Shown here: positions 1 to 7,372 of the stretch, in pieces
Numbering within the stretch: position 1 is the first letter of the stretch
Layout: each line of letters begins with the position of its first letter
Assembly (NCBI GenBank): GCA_005878685.1
Contig: VBLN01000009.1
Location: forward strand, 16,512 to 26,163
DNA from: Deltaproteobacteria bacterium
GTDB lineage: Bacteria > Desulfobacterota > Binatia > UBA9968
Direction: 5' to 3'
Length of the DNA stretch: 9,652 nt
Notes under the pieces: model-generated
Database searches by the model: none
Seen by the model: only the letters and a program-made list of their open reading frames with translations
What the model was told of the DNA's origin: nothing
Made by a program: the position numbers and the translations under genes

Positions 1-1798
1 CTCCATCCTCCGCCTGCAGGGAAATTCGGACAGTCGTCCCCTTCTGTATTTTGCTCTCGATCTTGAGCTGCCCGTGATGGGCCTGGATGATGTGCTTCAC
101 AATGGCCAATCCCAGGCCCGTTCCCCCAAGCTCCCGGGAGCGCGCTTTGTCTACCCGATAGAAGCGCTCGGTCAACCTGGGAAGGTCCTTCTCAGGTATG
201 CCGCATCCCGTATCCGCTACCGAGATCTCCACCAGGGGCGGCTGATGATTTCCGGAAAAAGCCAAAGAGGCGCTTACTTGGACCCGTCCCCCTGAGGGAG
301 TGTACTTCACGGCGTTATCAATCAAATTGATGAGAAGCTGCTGCAGGCGATCCGAATCTCCGAGAATGAGAGGAAGATCCGGCTGGATCTTCTGCGCCAG
401 CGCGATGTTCCTTTTCCGCGCCTGATCCTGAAAGATCTCTAACACCCGGCCGATCAGCTCCGTGATCTGCAACTTTTCTCTACTTATTTGGACCTTCCCT
501 GATTCCAAGTCTGACAGGGCTAGGAGATCATCAATGAGCCGTCCGAGCCTTTCCGAATGACGATAGATGATGCTCAGGAACTGTTCTGTGTCTTTGGGAT
601 CGCCGGGGGGGGACTGAAGCAGAGTCTCCGCATAGCCCCGAATCGCCGTCAGAGGGGTGCGCAATTCGTGGGAGACGTTAGCGACAAAGTCGGAGCGAAT
701 CGTTTCCAAACGCTTGAGTTGCGTGACATCGTGAAAGACCAGGATATAACCGAGAGGCTTTTCGTCCGCTCCCCGCAGACTCACCGCATTGACACGGAAC
801 CACTGACCTTCGTCGAGGCAGATCTCCTTGGCGAAGCATTCCGCAGAACAATCACAGGCCAGGACCTCCCCCATCACTTTTTTCATTTCTGGATGGCGTG
901 AGATCTCCAAAAGGGAGGCACCGCGCAGATCATGGGCCGGCGGCAATTTGAACATCCGCTGGGCGTTCTCGTTGATGAGAATCAGCCTTCCCTGGATATC
1001 CACCACCAGAACCCCTTCGATCATACATCTGAGAATAGACTCTACCTTTTCCTTCTCGGCTACGATCTCGCTGATCTTTTCCTGGATGCGGCGACTCATC
1101 TCGTTGAGATTTTTTTCGAGGAAACTCAGCTCATCCTTCCCTCTCGGCGAGAGCAATTCTTGCGGAGGAAAGCCCCCGGCGACTCTTTGAGAGAACTCTG
1201 CCATTCGTCGGACCCGGCGGCTCAGGTGCCGTGAGAAAGCGAAAGCCGAAAGTAGCCCCAAAACTGAAGCCAGAGCCAGCCCCGAGAGAATCGCCCGGTG
1301 TATCGAACCGATCGCCGCGTTGACGTGGCTCAGCGGGACCGAGAGGCGAATGACCCGTTTGTTGGCTCCTTCCTGATGGAGAACCGCTTGATAGAGCATC
1401 TCCTGAGATACGGTCGTGCTATATCGGACGCTCTTCGCGAGCCCCATGGAAAGGGCCTCGACCACTTCGGGCCTAGTCCCGTGATTTTCCATCGTGACTG
1501 ACCGCTCATCGGAATCGCCCAAAACCTTTCCGTCAGGGTTGATCACCGTGATTCGGACTCCCAGATCCCGAGCCCACTCCCGGCAGAGCTCATCCAGAGC
1601 CTCTCCTTGAAGGCTGGAGGGAAGGAGCCGGCCTGCGAGCGCGGCCTCTTCCCGCATCTTTTTCGCTAGGGAAGAAACGTAAAAGTCTCGGACAAGATCT
1701 CCCAAATACAGGTAGACAAGGACAAAGAGGAGAAGAACGATCCCGAGGTAGGAGAGGAAAACCTTGAAGGCCAGTCTATTTGTCCAGGGCCCGGTCAT
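1..1798 (-). CDS. phoR: PhoR-type phosphate-sensing histidine kinase, C-terminus cut by window edge
   Basis: Membrane sensor kinase that autophosphorylates and then controls PhoB. The frame is open from ATG at 1798 to the left edge, giving 599 residues. In order I see a membrane segment at about 14-35, a roughly 130-residue extracytoplasmic sensor loop, a second membrane segment at about 166-188, a HAMP-like linker, a PAS domain at about 250-360, and a kinase core. The core has the H box VSHELRTPL with His377, the N box around DNAVKYTP (Asn495) and the G box GGTGLGLAI near residue 560. The visible sequence ends in the usual final strand of the ATPase domain, so only a few residues should be missing. 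The start overlaps the end of phoB by 23 bases, implying coupled translation. The length fits the long PhoR type rather than the 431-residue E. coli form. The PAS domain carries an unusual four-cysteine cluster (C315, C317, C321, C327). Confidence 0.93.
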   Translation of the reverse strand, partial: MTGPWTNRLAFKVFLSYLGIVLLLFVLVYLYLGDLVRDFYVSSLAKKMREEAALAGRLLPSSLQGEALDELCREWARDLGVRITVINPDGKVLGDSDERSVTMENHGTRPEVVEALSMGLAKSVRYSTTVSQEMLYQAVLHQEGANKRVIRLSVPLSHVNAAIGSIHRAILSGLALASVLGLLSAFAFSRHLSRRVRRMAEFSQRVAGGFPPQELLSPRGKDELSFLEKNLNEMSRRIQEKISEIVAEKEKVESILRCMIEGVLVVDIQGRLILINENAQRMFKLPPAHDLRGASLLEISRHPEMKKVMGEVLACDCSAECFAKEICLDEGQWFRVNAVSLRGADEKPLGYILVFHDVTQLKRLETIRSDFVANVSHELRTPLTAIRGYAETLLQSPPGDPKDTEQFLSIIYRHSERLGRLIDDLLALSDLESGKVQISREKLQITELIGRVLEIFQDQARKRNIALAQKIQPDLPLILGDSDRLQQLLINLIDNAVKYTPSGGRVQVSASLAFSGNHQPPLVEISVADTGCGIPEKDLPRLTERFYRVDKARSRELGGTGLGLAIVKHIIQAHHGQLKIESKIQKGTTVRISLQAEDG

Positions 1799-2525
1799 CG
1801 AACTTGTAGCCTACTCCCCGCACCGTTAGCACCCATTCGGGCTTGCGGTCGTTCTTTTCTATCGCCTTTCTCAGCCTTCGGATATGGACATCCACGGTGC
1901 GAGGATCGACGAAGACCTCGCTCCCCCACACCCGATCCAGGAGTTGATCGCGGCTAAGAACCCGGTTGGGATTTTGGACTAGAAAACGGAGAAGCTCAAA
2001 TTCCTTGAGGGTAAGGCGCACTGCTTTGCCGCTGACAAAAGTCTCGTACGTTGAGAAGTTGATTTTTAGGGGACCCTTTTCATAGAGCTCGATTCCTTCG
2101 GTCGGCGACGGAAGCTCGCTCCGGCGCAGGATCGCCTTGACCCTAGCCGTTAACTCTCTGGGGCTGAAGGGCTTGGTGAGGTAGTCGTCGGCTCCCATCT
2201 CCAAACCCACTACTCGGTCCGCCTCGCCGGCTTTAGCCGTAAGCATCAGCACAGGGAGTCGCGCTGTCTCAGGCCGCTCCCGCAATATTCGGCAGACCTC
2301 AAGCCCGGAGAGACTCGGCAGCATCAAATCGAGTATGACTAAGTCGGGTTTCTCCTGCCGCACGATCTTGAGAGCCTTCTCTCCATCCTCGGCTTCCAAA
2401 ACCTTAAAGCGTTCCTGAGTCAGGTTATAATGGACCAGCTTCCGTATGTCCGGCTCATCTTCGACGATTAAGATTTTCCGTCCAGGCATCAGACTGAACC
2501 GTTCAAATGCTTCAACCAGAGTCAT
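1776..2525 (-). CDS. phoB: PhoB-type OmpR-family response regulator
   Basis: DNA-binding regulator of the phosphate-starvation response, activated by phosphorylation from PhoR. The 249-residue frame has a receiver domain with acidic pocket residues E22 and D23, phospho-acceptor D66 in VILDLMLP, the switch Thr at 96 (MLTAKAG) and conserved K118 in LTKPF. A winged-helix output domain follows at about 150-245, with the hallmark VDVHIRRLRKAI and TVRGVGYKF motifs. The first ATG lies 3 bases after the phoU stop and adds 12 residues not expected in PhoB. The second in-frame ATG at 2489 gives MPGRKILIVEDEPDI, which matches the usual PhoB N-terminus better, but neither start has a strong ribosome site. 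It sits between phoU and phoR, so the kinase and regulator are co-transcribed with the transporter. It likely binds the 11-base-periodic boxes between 7116 and 7348. Confidence 0.95.
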   Translation of the reverse strand: MTLVEAFERFSLMPGRKILIVEDEPDIRKLVHYNLTQERFKVLEAEDGEKALKIVRQEKPDLVILDLMLPSLSGLEVCRILRERPETARLPVLMLTAKAGEADRVVGLEMGADDYLTKPFSPRELTARVKAILRRSELPSPTEGIELYEKGPLKINFSTYETFVSGKAVRLTLKEFELLRFLVQNPNRVLSRDQLLDRVWGSEVFVDPRTVDVHIRRLRKAIEKNDRKPEWVLTVRGVGYKFDDRALDK

Positions 2526-2528
2526 CTC

Positions 2529-3202
2529 TCAGATGGATTGGGGAAGTTCTTTGAGGTGGCGGATGCTCTTACCCTTCACAAGAAATATGACCATCTCGGC
2601 AATATTCGTTGCATGGTCGGCGATCCGCTCCAGATATTTTGAGATGAACCCGATCTTCATCGCCCGATTGATCGTGTGGGGATCCTCAATCATGAAGCTG
2701 ATTGTCTCGCGAAAAATCTGACTATTGAGGTCATCGACCTGCTGATCGTCCTTACAAACTTTAAGCGCTAGATCCGTATCTTCGCGTACAAAGGCGTCCA
2801 AGCTCTCGCGGATCATTCGCTGCGAGATCTGCGCCATGCGTGGGATATCAATGTAAGGTTTGAGCTGGGGCTCACGGTTGAGCTCTAAGGCGCGCTCGCA
2901 GATATTCACAGCCGCTCCAGATCCGTCGTGATCTTCAATGCTGTTGTGATAAAGCGAAGATCGCGGGCCGCCGGCTGGTGCAAGGCGAGCAACCGAATGC
3001 AGAGATCGTCGATATCGACATCCAACCGGTTCACCTCGTGGTCCCTCTGGATGATCACTTCGGCCAAATTGGAGTCTCGATCGACCAATGAGTTGACCGC
3101 CTTCTGGATTTGATTCTCTACCAGTCCCCCCATGTAGAGAATATCCTCGCGGAGCTTCTTTAGGTCCTCCTCGTATTTCTTATCGGTATGTTCAGTCTGC
3201 AT
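2529..3202 (-). pseudogene. phoU: PhoU phosphate signalling regulator, interrupted by frameshift
   Basis: PhoU is a cytoplasmic protein of two three-helix bundles that couples the Pst transporter to PhoR and keeps the Pho response off when phosphate is plentiful. Here it lies in two frames. The first, 3202 to 2906 (98 residues), starts with GGAGAG five bases before its ATG and ends DLERL-stop. The second, 2909 to 2529 (126 residues from a GTG), begins NICERALELN and contains the intact second metal motif LERIADHATNIAE. PhoU normally reads DLERIGDLAVNICE across this point, so about four codons plus one base (net 13 nt) are missing from the first metal motif. The two frames overlap as GTGA, with GGAG five bases before the GTG, so the C-terminal part could be made by reinitiation. 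The break is mid-helix, not in a linker. Causes could be a real mutation or an assembly error. Confidence 0.88.
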
Positions 3203-3214
3203 TTCGGCTCTCCG

Positions 3215-4057
3215 TTAACCGAACCGGCCAGTAATATAGTCTTCGGTTTGTCTTTTCTCTGGCGTGGTGAAGATATCGCCCGTCGCGCCGAATTCTACCA
3301 GTTCGCCCAGGTAGAAGAAAGCCGTATAGTCTGACACACGAGCCGCCTGCTGCATGTTGTGCGTGACGATGACAATAGTGACACTGTCTTTAAGCTCATG
3401 GATCAATTCCTCGATCTTAGCCGTAGCGATAGGATCGAGAGCCGAGCAAGGCTCATCCATGAGCAAGACCTCAGGATCGACAGCCAACGCCCGCGCAATG
3501 CAGAGACGTTGCTGTTGCCCACCGGAGAGACTGGTACCAGGTTTGTGGAGATCGGACCTTACCTCCTCCCACAAGGCCGCCATTTTTAAGCTTTTTTCGA
3601 CTTTATCCTCGATGATCCTCCGATCTCGGCTCCCGTTGAGTTTAAAACCGGCGGCCACATTGTCGTAAATGGACATAGTAGGAAACGGATTGGGCTTTTG
3701 GAAGACCATGCCGACCCTGCGCCGAACCTCCACAGGATCGATTCCAGATCCATAAAGATCTCCGCCATCGAGCAGGACCTTGCCTTCAACTCTAGCGCCG
3801 GGCGTCACCTCATGCATCCGGTTGAGGCAACGGATGAAGGTCGACTTGCCGCACCCGGAGGGACCAATAATGGCGGTGACCTTCTTAGTCTTGATGGAAA
3901 GCGTAACATTGTTGACGGCAAGGGATTTGCCGTAGTAGGCCCTTAGTTCCTCAACGCGGAGGCGCGTTTCGTCCGGCGTCATTTCGGGTTGATTCCCCGG
4001 AAGGTGAAAGTCTATGTCCCTCTGCCTCCCCTCCACTGCGTAGCCTTCTTTACTCAT
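3215..4057 (-). CDS. pstB: PstB phosphate ABC transporter ATP-binding protein
   Basis: Cytoplasmic ATPase that powers phosphate import through PstC and PstA. The 280-residue sequence has every ABC motif: Walker [10 protein letters not shown] at 65-73, Q-loop VFQKPNPFP around 118-126, signature LSGGQQQRL at 177-185, Walker B VLLMDE at 197-202 followed by the PstB-typical PCSALDP, and the H-loop His233 in [13 protein letters not shown]. The C-terminus ([12 protein letters not shown], then DYITGRFG) is diagnostic of PstB among ABC ATPases. The start overlaps the pstA stop by 8 bases. About 25 residues precede the conserved core, slightly more than usual, and an internal Met26 is an alternative start. 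The stop lies 12 bases before phoU. Nothing in it looks damaged. Confidence 0.97.
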   Translation of the reverse strand: MSKEGYAVEGRQRDIDFHLPGNQPEMTPDETRLRVEELRAYYGKSLAVNNVTLSIKTKKVTAIIGPSGCGKSTFIRCLNRMHEVTPGARVEGKVLLDGGDLYGSGIDPVEVRRRVGMVFQKPNPFPTMSIYDNVAAGFKLNGSRDRRIIEDKVEKSLKMAALWEEVRSDLHKPGTSLSGGQQQRLCIARALAVDPEVLLMDEPCSALDPIATAKIEELIHELKDSVTIVIVTHNMQQAARVSDYTAFFYLGELVEFGATGDIFTTPEKRQTEDYITGRFG

Positions 4058-4931
4058 TGGACTTCCCGCGTAAAAATACCCGGGTAAGAACGCTCGTGAC
4101 TAGAACCACCATCAACAGCACAAAGGAAGCTGCCCACGCTTTTCTGTGCCAGTCCTCATAGGGGCCGGTGGCATAGGTGTAAATGAGCAACGGCACGGTT
4201 GCTATGGGCTTTTTAAGATTGAGGTTCCAGAACGGATTGCCGAAAGCCGTGAAGAGCATAGGAGCCGCTTCTCCCAATGCTCTGGCTATCGCCAGAACCA
4301 CACCGGTTAACAGGGCTCGTGACGAGACCGGCAAGACGACCCAGAGAATCGTCCTCCACTTTGGAATGCCAAGAGCGAGAGAGGCCTCACGTAGAGACAC
4401 GGGGACGAGCCGAAAGGCTTCGTGGGCAGTGATCAAGATGATCGGGATCATGATAAAGGCGTAAGCAACAGAACCGGATAGACCAGAAAAACTGCCCAGA
4501 GGTCGCACAACCAGAGCGTAGGCGAAGAGGCCAACCACGATAGACGGAACGCCTGTCAAAACTTCGGCTAAAAACCGAACGAATCTCCCAAGCTGAGCGC
4601 TGGGAAACTCGTTGACGAAGATCGCGGCCCCCACACCGATGGGAACCGCCATTAGAGTTGCCACTACTACAACCATAGCGCTCCCTACTAGGGCATTTGC
4701 TATCCCTCCACCTGTCTCCCCTGCAGGGAGTGGAAGAGCTGTAAGAAATTCCCAGTTGATGTAGGAAGCTCCCTGGTAGAGCACATAGCCCAAGATCATG
4801 AGAAGAATGAACACGGTCACGCCGGTGCAAAACAGCATTCCGATCCAAGCCAGCCATTCTATGCCTTTGCGATATAGATAATGTTGCCTTGAAGCGCCGG
4901 TTCCTGCTCCATATAGAGTGTTCCCCGCCAT
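4050..4931 (-). CDS. pstA: PstA phosphate ABC transporter permease
   Basis: Inner-membrane subunit that pairs with PstC to form the phosphate channel. The 293-residue protein has about six hydrophobic spans, beginning near residue 27-52. The cytoplasmic EAA loop that docks on PstB is at about 181-201 ([20 protein letters not shown]). The stretch [13 protein letters not shown] (about 214-226, with R217 and E221) is characteristic of PstA and parallels the GRAIGETMAV segment in Pst[17 protein letters not shown] near 62-77 is also typical of this family. The start is preceded by GGAG, seven bases from the ATG, which overlaps the pstC stop region; only 4 bases separate the two genes. It overlaps pstB by 8 bases at the other end. 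The frame is intact. Confidence 0.96.
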   Translation of the reverse strand: MAGNTLYGAGTGASRQHYLYRKGIEWLAWIGMLFCTGVTVFILLMILGYVLYQGASYINWEFLTALPLPAGETGGGIANALVGSAMVVVVATLMAVPIGVGAAIFVNEFPSAQLGRFVRFLAEVLTGVPSIVVGLFAYALVVRPLGSFSGLSGSVAYAFIMIPIILITAHEAFRLVPVSLREASLALGIPKWRTILWVVLPVSSRALLTGVVLAIARALGEAAPMLFTAFGNPFWNLNLKKPIATVPLLIYTYATGPYEDWHRKAWAASFVLLMVVLVTSVLTRVFLRGKSNE

Positions 4932-4935
4932 ATGT

Positions 4936-5943
4936 CTACTCCAAGATCGCGATTCTGCCCTTTGAGAGGCGCCAGAGGAGAAGTTGAGCGAGCAAGCTGA
5001 TAATAATCGTGATGCCGAACAGAACTAGTCCGACATAGATCAGAGACGAAACGTAAAGGCTATAGGTCGCCTCGGCGAATTCACTCGCGATCTGGCTGGC
5101 CATGCTGTGCACTGGGTCGAACAGGGAGTGAATAAGATCGAAAGAATTGCCTCCCACCATCGTCACTGCCATCGTCTCTCCAATGGCCCGACCCAACCCC
5201 AGGATCACTGCGCCAAGAAGACCTGTGCGAGCATAGGGAAGAGCCACTTTCCAGATTGCTTCCCATTTTGTCGCGCCCAAGGCTAACATCCCTTCGATCT
5301 GCGTTCGCGGTACCGTGAGGAGGATGTCCCGAGAAATAGCAGCGATGATAGGCGTAATCATGATAGCCAAGATCGCACTGCCGGCCAGCACGCCCACGCC
5401 ATATACGGCCGGGCCGTTGAATAAGGGAAACCATCCGAAATTGGCTTTGAGCCAGACCTGTAGGACTCGGATCACAGGCACCATGACAAAAAGCCCCCAG
5501 AGCCCAAAGATAATGCTTGGGATGCCCGCGAGCAGTTCTATGGGATAGGAGATCACAGGGCGGAGCCACTTGGGAGTATAAAAAGAAATGAAGATCGCAG
5601 AGCCGATGCTGATCGGGACTGCTAATAGGAGAGCAATAAATGCCTTAACTATCGTGCCAACGATGGTGGGGAGTGTCCCAAACTGCCGCGCCACCGGATC
5701 CCAAGTTGTGCCAACGAGAAACTTGAGACCGAACTGTCTAATGGCCTCCCAGGAACCTCTGAAAAGATCCAGCACTAACAGGATTACAAGGAATATCACA
5801 CAGAATGCGAGACCTCGCGTTAGCGTGTAGAAGAATCGATCTCCCAAGTTGATCACCTGAGCGTCGGGATGAACTAGCTTACCAGAGGCTCTGGTTAGGA
5901 GTCTACCCAGAGGCCGGTTGATCACTTGTGGTTCGCCTTGCAT
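4936..5943 (-). CDS. pstC: PstC phosphate ABC transporter permease
   Basis: Inner-membrane channel subunit partnered with PstA. The protein has 335 residues. A polar N-terminal region of about 42 residues precedes the first membrane span (about 43-61), followed by the family-typical FGTLPTIVGT segment at 88-97. Further spans lie near 100-122, 135-160, 180-204, 240-262 and 295-327. The EAA docking loop is at about 217-236 (EGMLALGATKWEAIWKVALP). GLGRAIGETMAVTMVGGN at about 249-266 is the strongly conserved PstC signature with R252 and E256. AGGGA-like ribosome site sits about six bases before the ATG. It follows pstS after 73 bases containing a hairpin, which probably lets PstS be made in excess over the permeases. 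No damage seen. Confidence 0.96.
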   Translation of the reverse strand: MQGEPQVINRPLGRLLTRASGKLVHPDAQVINLGDRFFYTLTRGLAFCVIFLVILLVLDLFRGSWEAIRQFGLKFLVGTTWDPVARQFGTLPTIVGTIVKAFIALLLAVPISIGSAIFISFYTPKWLRPVISYPIELLAGIPSIIFGLWGLFVMVPVIRVLQVWLKANFGWFPLFNGPAVYGVGVLAGSAILAIMITPIIAAISRDILLTVPRTQIEGMLALGATKWEAIWKVALPYARTGLLGAVILGLGRAIGETMAVTMVGGNSFDLIHSLFDPVHSMASQIASEFAEATYSLYVSSLIYVGLVLFGITIIISLLAQLLLWRLSKGRIAILE

Positions 5944-5967
5944 CTAAATTCCCTGTTGTTCGTTCCT

Positions 5968-5996
5968 AGTTTTGAGTCAACCTCTAACTCAAAACT
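5968..5996 (-). other. Intercistronic hairpin between pstS and pstC
   Basis: On the minus-strand transcript AGTTTTGAGT (5996-5987) pairs perfectly with ACTCAAAACT (5977-5968), a 10-bp stem closing a 9-nt loop. It lies 20 bases after the pstS stop. The stem is AT-rich and is not followed by a U tract, so it does not look like a standard intrinsic terminator. A role in protecting the upstream pstS message or in partial attenuation, as known for binding-protein genes of ABC operons, is inference. Confidence 0.6.
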
Positions 5997-6014
5997 CAGC
6001 ACTCAACACTTAAA
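5987..6014. repeat. Tandem heptamer repeat, four units, pstS-pstC gap
   Basis: On the plus strand, four adjacent 7-base units share an ACTCA(A/G)(A/C)-like pattern: ACTCAAA at 5987, ACTCAGC at 5994, ACTCAAC at 6001 and the weaker ACTTAAA at 6008. The first unit also forms one arm of the hairpin at 5968-5996. It is a short low-complexity array, possibly grown by slippage. No coding role is possible in the gap between the pstC start and the pstS stop. Confidence 0.6.
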
Positions 6015-6016
6015 AA

Positions 6017-7078
6017 CTAATTCAAGACAGGACGGCCGTTGACTTTGATCCTTTTGACCAAGCTCTCCGCTTTCTTTAAGGCTGCACCTTTAAGCGGAGC
6101 GTACTCCAGAGGGAGGGCGTATTGCTGGCCCTCGTGAATCATCCACCAGGCGAGATTTGCCACGGCATCCGCCTTGGCTTCGTCCCTCTGGTTCTCATAG
6201 ACCAACAACCAGGTAAAGCCGGTGATCGGGTAGGCCTTGGAATTGGCGCTGTCAGTGACCATGACCTCCATGTTGTCAGGGAGATTGGGCTGGTCGGCTG
6301 CCAACGCCGCGCCTTCGAGACTAGGCTCAACATAGGTGCCCGCCTTGTTTCGCAGCTGCGCCCAGGCCATGTTGTTTTGCTTGGCGTATGCCAGCTCTAC
6401 GTAACCGATCGCCCCAGGAATCTGTTGGACGGAATTAGCCACTCCCTCGTTGCCCTTTCCACCAACGTCTCCAGGCCAGTTGACCGAGGTCGCGAAGCCA
6501 ACCTTATCCTTCCACTCTTGGCTCACTTTGGAGAGATAATTGGTGAAGATGAAGGTTGTGCCGGAGCCGTCCGACCGATGCACTACGGCGATAGTCAGGT
6601 CGGGCAGCTTGAGACCGGAATTCAGAGCCTTGATGCGGTTATCGTTCCAGTTATTGATCTTTTTAAGATAGATATCCGCCAAGAGTTCGGGAGTTAGCTT
6701 CAGTTGCCCTCTCTGAATGCCCGGTAGATTGTAGACGATCGCTTCTGCGCCAGCCACCGTGGGAATATGGAGGACTGGGCCGGCCTTAGTTTCAGCCTTT
6801 TGTTTTTCGTCCATGATCCCGACGGAGCCGCCAAAATCCACCGTCAGCTCTTGGAGCTGTCGGATGCCGCCTCCGGAGCCGATGGACTGGTAATTAACCT
6901 TGACGTTGCACAGCTTATTGTATTCCGAAAACATCTTTGAATAGAGTGGATAGGGAAAAGTGGCGCCTGCTCCGGTAAGTTCCTTAACCCCTTTGGTAGG
7001 ACATCCCGCCATCGCCATGGCGCCGCTGAGCAGCAACACTGCGGCCGCAGCAACTATTGAGAATCCTTTGACTTTCAT
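6017..7078 (-). CDS. pstS: PstS phosphate-binding protein of the Pst ABC transporter
   Basis: Extracytoplasmic high-affinity phosphate receptor delivering phosphate to PstCA. The 353-residue precursor has a signal region (KVKGFSIV, then an Ala/Leu-rich core to about residue 24). Cleavage could fall after AMA. The sequence MAGC at 23-26 is a weak lipobox, so a lipoprotein form cannot be excluded. The mature protein aligns with E. coli PstS without gaps over the first domain (offset +30). T40 and F41 match T10 and F11, and S68 matches S38. R168, S172, G173 and T174 match R135, S139, G140 and T141 in the RSDGSGT loop. NYQSIGSGGGIRQ, GKGNEGVANSVQQIPGAIGYVE and AYAKQNNMAW regions are classic PstS. 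Oddly, V86 stands where Asp56 should be. First gene of the operon; CGGAG lies 9 bases before the ATG. Confidence 0.97.
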   Translation of the reverse strand: MKVKGFSIVAAAAVLLLSGAMAMAGCPTKGVKELTGAGATFPYPLYSKMFSEYNKLCNVKVNYQSIGSGGGIRQLQELTVDFGGSVGIMDEKQKAETKAGPVLHIPTVAGAEAIVYNLPGIQRGQLKLTPELLADIYLKKINNWNDNRIKALNSGLKLPDLTIAVVHRSDGSGTTFIFTNYLSKVSQEWKDKVGFATSVNWPGDVGGKGNEGVANSVQQIPGAIGYVELAYAKQNNMAWAQLRNKAGTYVEPSLEGAALAADQPNLPDNMEVMVTDSANSKAYPITGFTWLLVYENQRDEAKADAVANLAWWMIHEGQQYALPLEYAPLKGAALKKAESLVKRIKVNGRPVLN

Positions 7079-7122
7079 TGGTTTTATCTCCGTTTTTCGT
7101 TCTGTAACCTTAAATTGTTACG

Positions 7123-7155
7123 AGTATATTACAAAAGAATGAAGCCTCGGTTAAC
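7123..7155 (-). promoter_or_regulatory. Candidate PhoB-dependent promoter of pstS
   Basis: Read on the minus strand, heptamers recur every 11 bases: GTTAACC (7155-7149) and CTTCATT (7144-7138). TGTAATA (7133-7127) and CGTAACA (7122-7116) continue the same phase. A -10-like TATACT lies at 7128-7123, nine bases after CTTCATT. That spacing is close to E. coli Pho promoters, where the last half-box replaces the -35. The predicted start near 7116 gives a leader of about 38 bases with CGGAG at 7092-7088. If this -10 is right, the two downstream heptamers overlap or follow it and may not be activator sites. Confidence 0.55.
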
Positions 7156-7308
7156 GACTACGATACGGTGTTCGACGGTGTGCCACCATGTGTCACCTCC
7201 TGAATATGGTTTCTCTTTTTGTATCTTCGATTTGCTCGGAAGATTAATGGTCAAATATGAAAAGAAAATGAAGTTAGAGTTAAGAGGTGGTGAAAGCTAA
7301 AACTTTCT

Positions 7309-7364
7309 GTTAATTCTTAGTTCATTTGTTCTTCATTGATCTGTAACTTCGTTAGACCTAAATT
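7309..7364 (+). promoter_or_regulatory. Candidate PhoB-dependent promoter of the phosphatase/kinase operon
   Basis: Four heptamers start exactly 11 bases apart: GTTAATT at 7309, GTTCATT at 7320, CTTCATT at 7331 and TGTAACT at 7342. This is the half-site spacing of Pho boxes (7-base unit plus 4-base spacer). Ten bases after the last unit comes TAAATT at 7359-7364, a fair -10 hexamer; in E. coli phoA the same 10-base gap separates the box from its -10. The start of transcription would fall near 7371-7373, at the ATG. The site assignment is my inference from spacing and sequence similarity. Confidence 0.6.
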
Positions 7365-7372
7365 GTATTTGT

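Larger units (their letters stand above)
7079..7372. promoter_or_regulatory. Divergent control region between pstS and the phosphatase operon
   Basis: This 294-base AT-rich gap separates two units transcribed away from each other and holds no convincing gene. It contains a Pho-box-like array on each strand (minus 7116-7155, plus 7309-7348), each followed by a plausible -10 hexamer. Between them, 7160-7308 holds a 12-codon minus-strand frame with a perfect ribosome site (ATG at 7189) and a 17-codon plus-strand frame (7247-7300). Neither can be supported as a gene. Divergent control of both sides by PhoB is the simplest reading. Confidence 0.75.

Noticed and set aside
557..1234. Plus-strand frames opposite phoR
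   Set aside because: They lie antisense to a continuous, motif-complete PhoR frame and resemble no known protein.
2893..2935. Programmed ribosomal frameshift in phoU
   Set aside because: There is no slippery heptamer or clear stimulatory hairpin at the junction, and shifting frame would still leave the IGDL residues missing.
4387..4857. Minus-strand 156-codon frame overlapping pstA, and a 162-codon frame at 5081-5569 overlapping pstC
   Set aside because: They are out-of-frame shadows of the permease genes, Ser/Arg/Gly-rich, with no family features.
5960..6000. Rho-independent terminator after pstS
   Set aside because: The stem is AT-rich and not followed by a U tract, and pstC continues in the same direction 25 bases on with a good ribosome site.
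7115..7300. 61-codon plus-strand frame in the divergent region, and the 17-codon frame nested at 7247-7300
   Set aside because: The long frame has no ribosome site and crosses the pstS promoter. The short one has only a weak GGAAG upstream and a Lys/Glu-rich product with no recognisable character. Neither can be told from chance.
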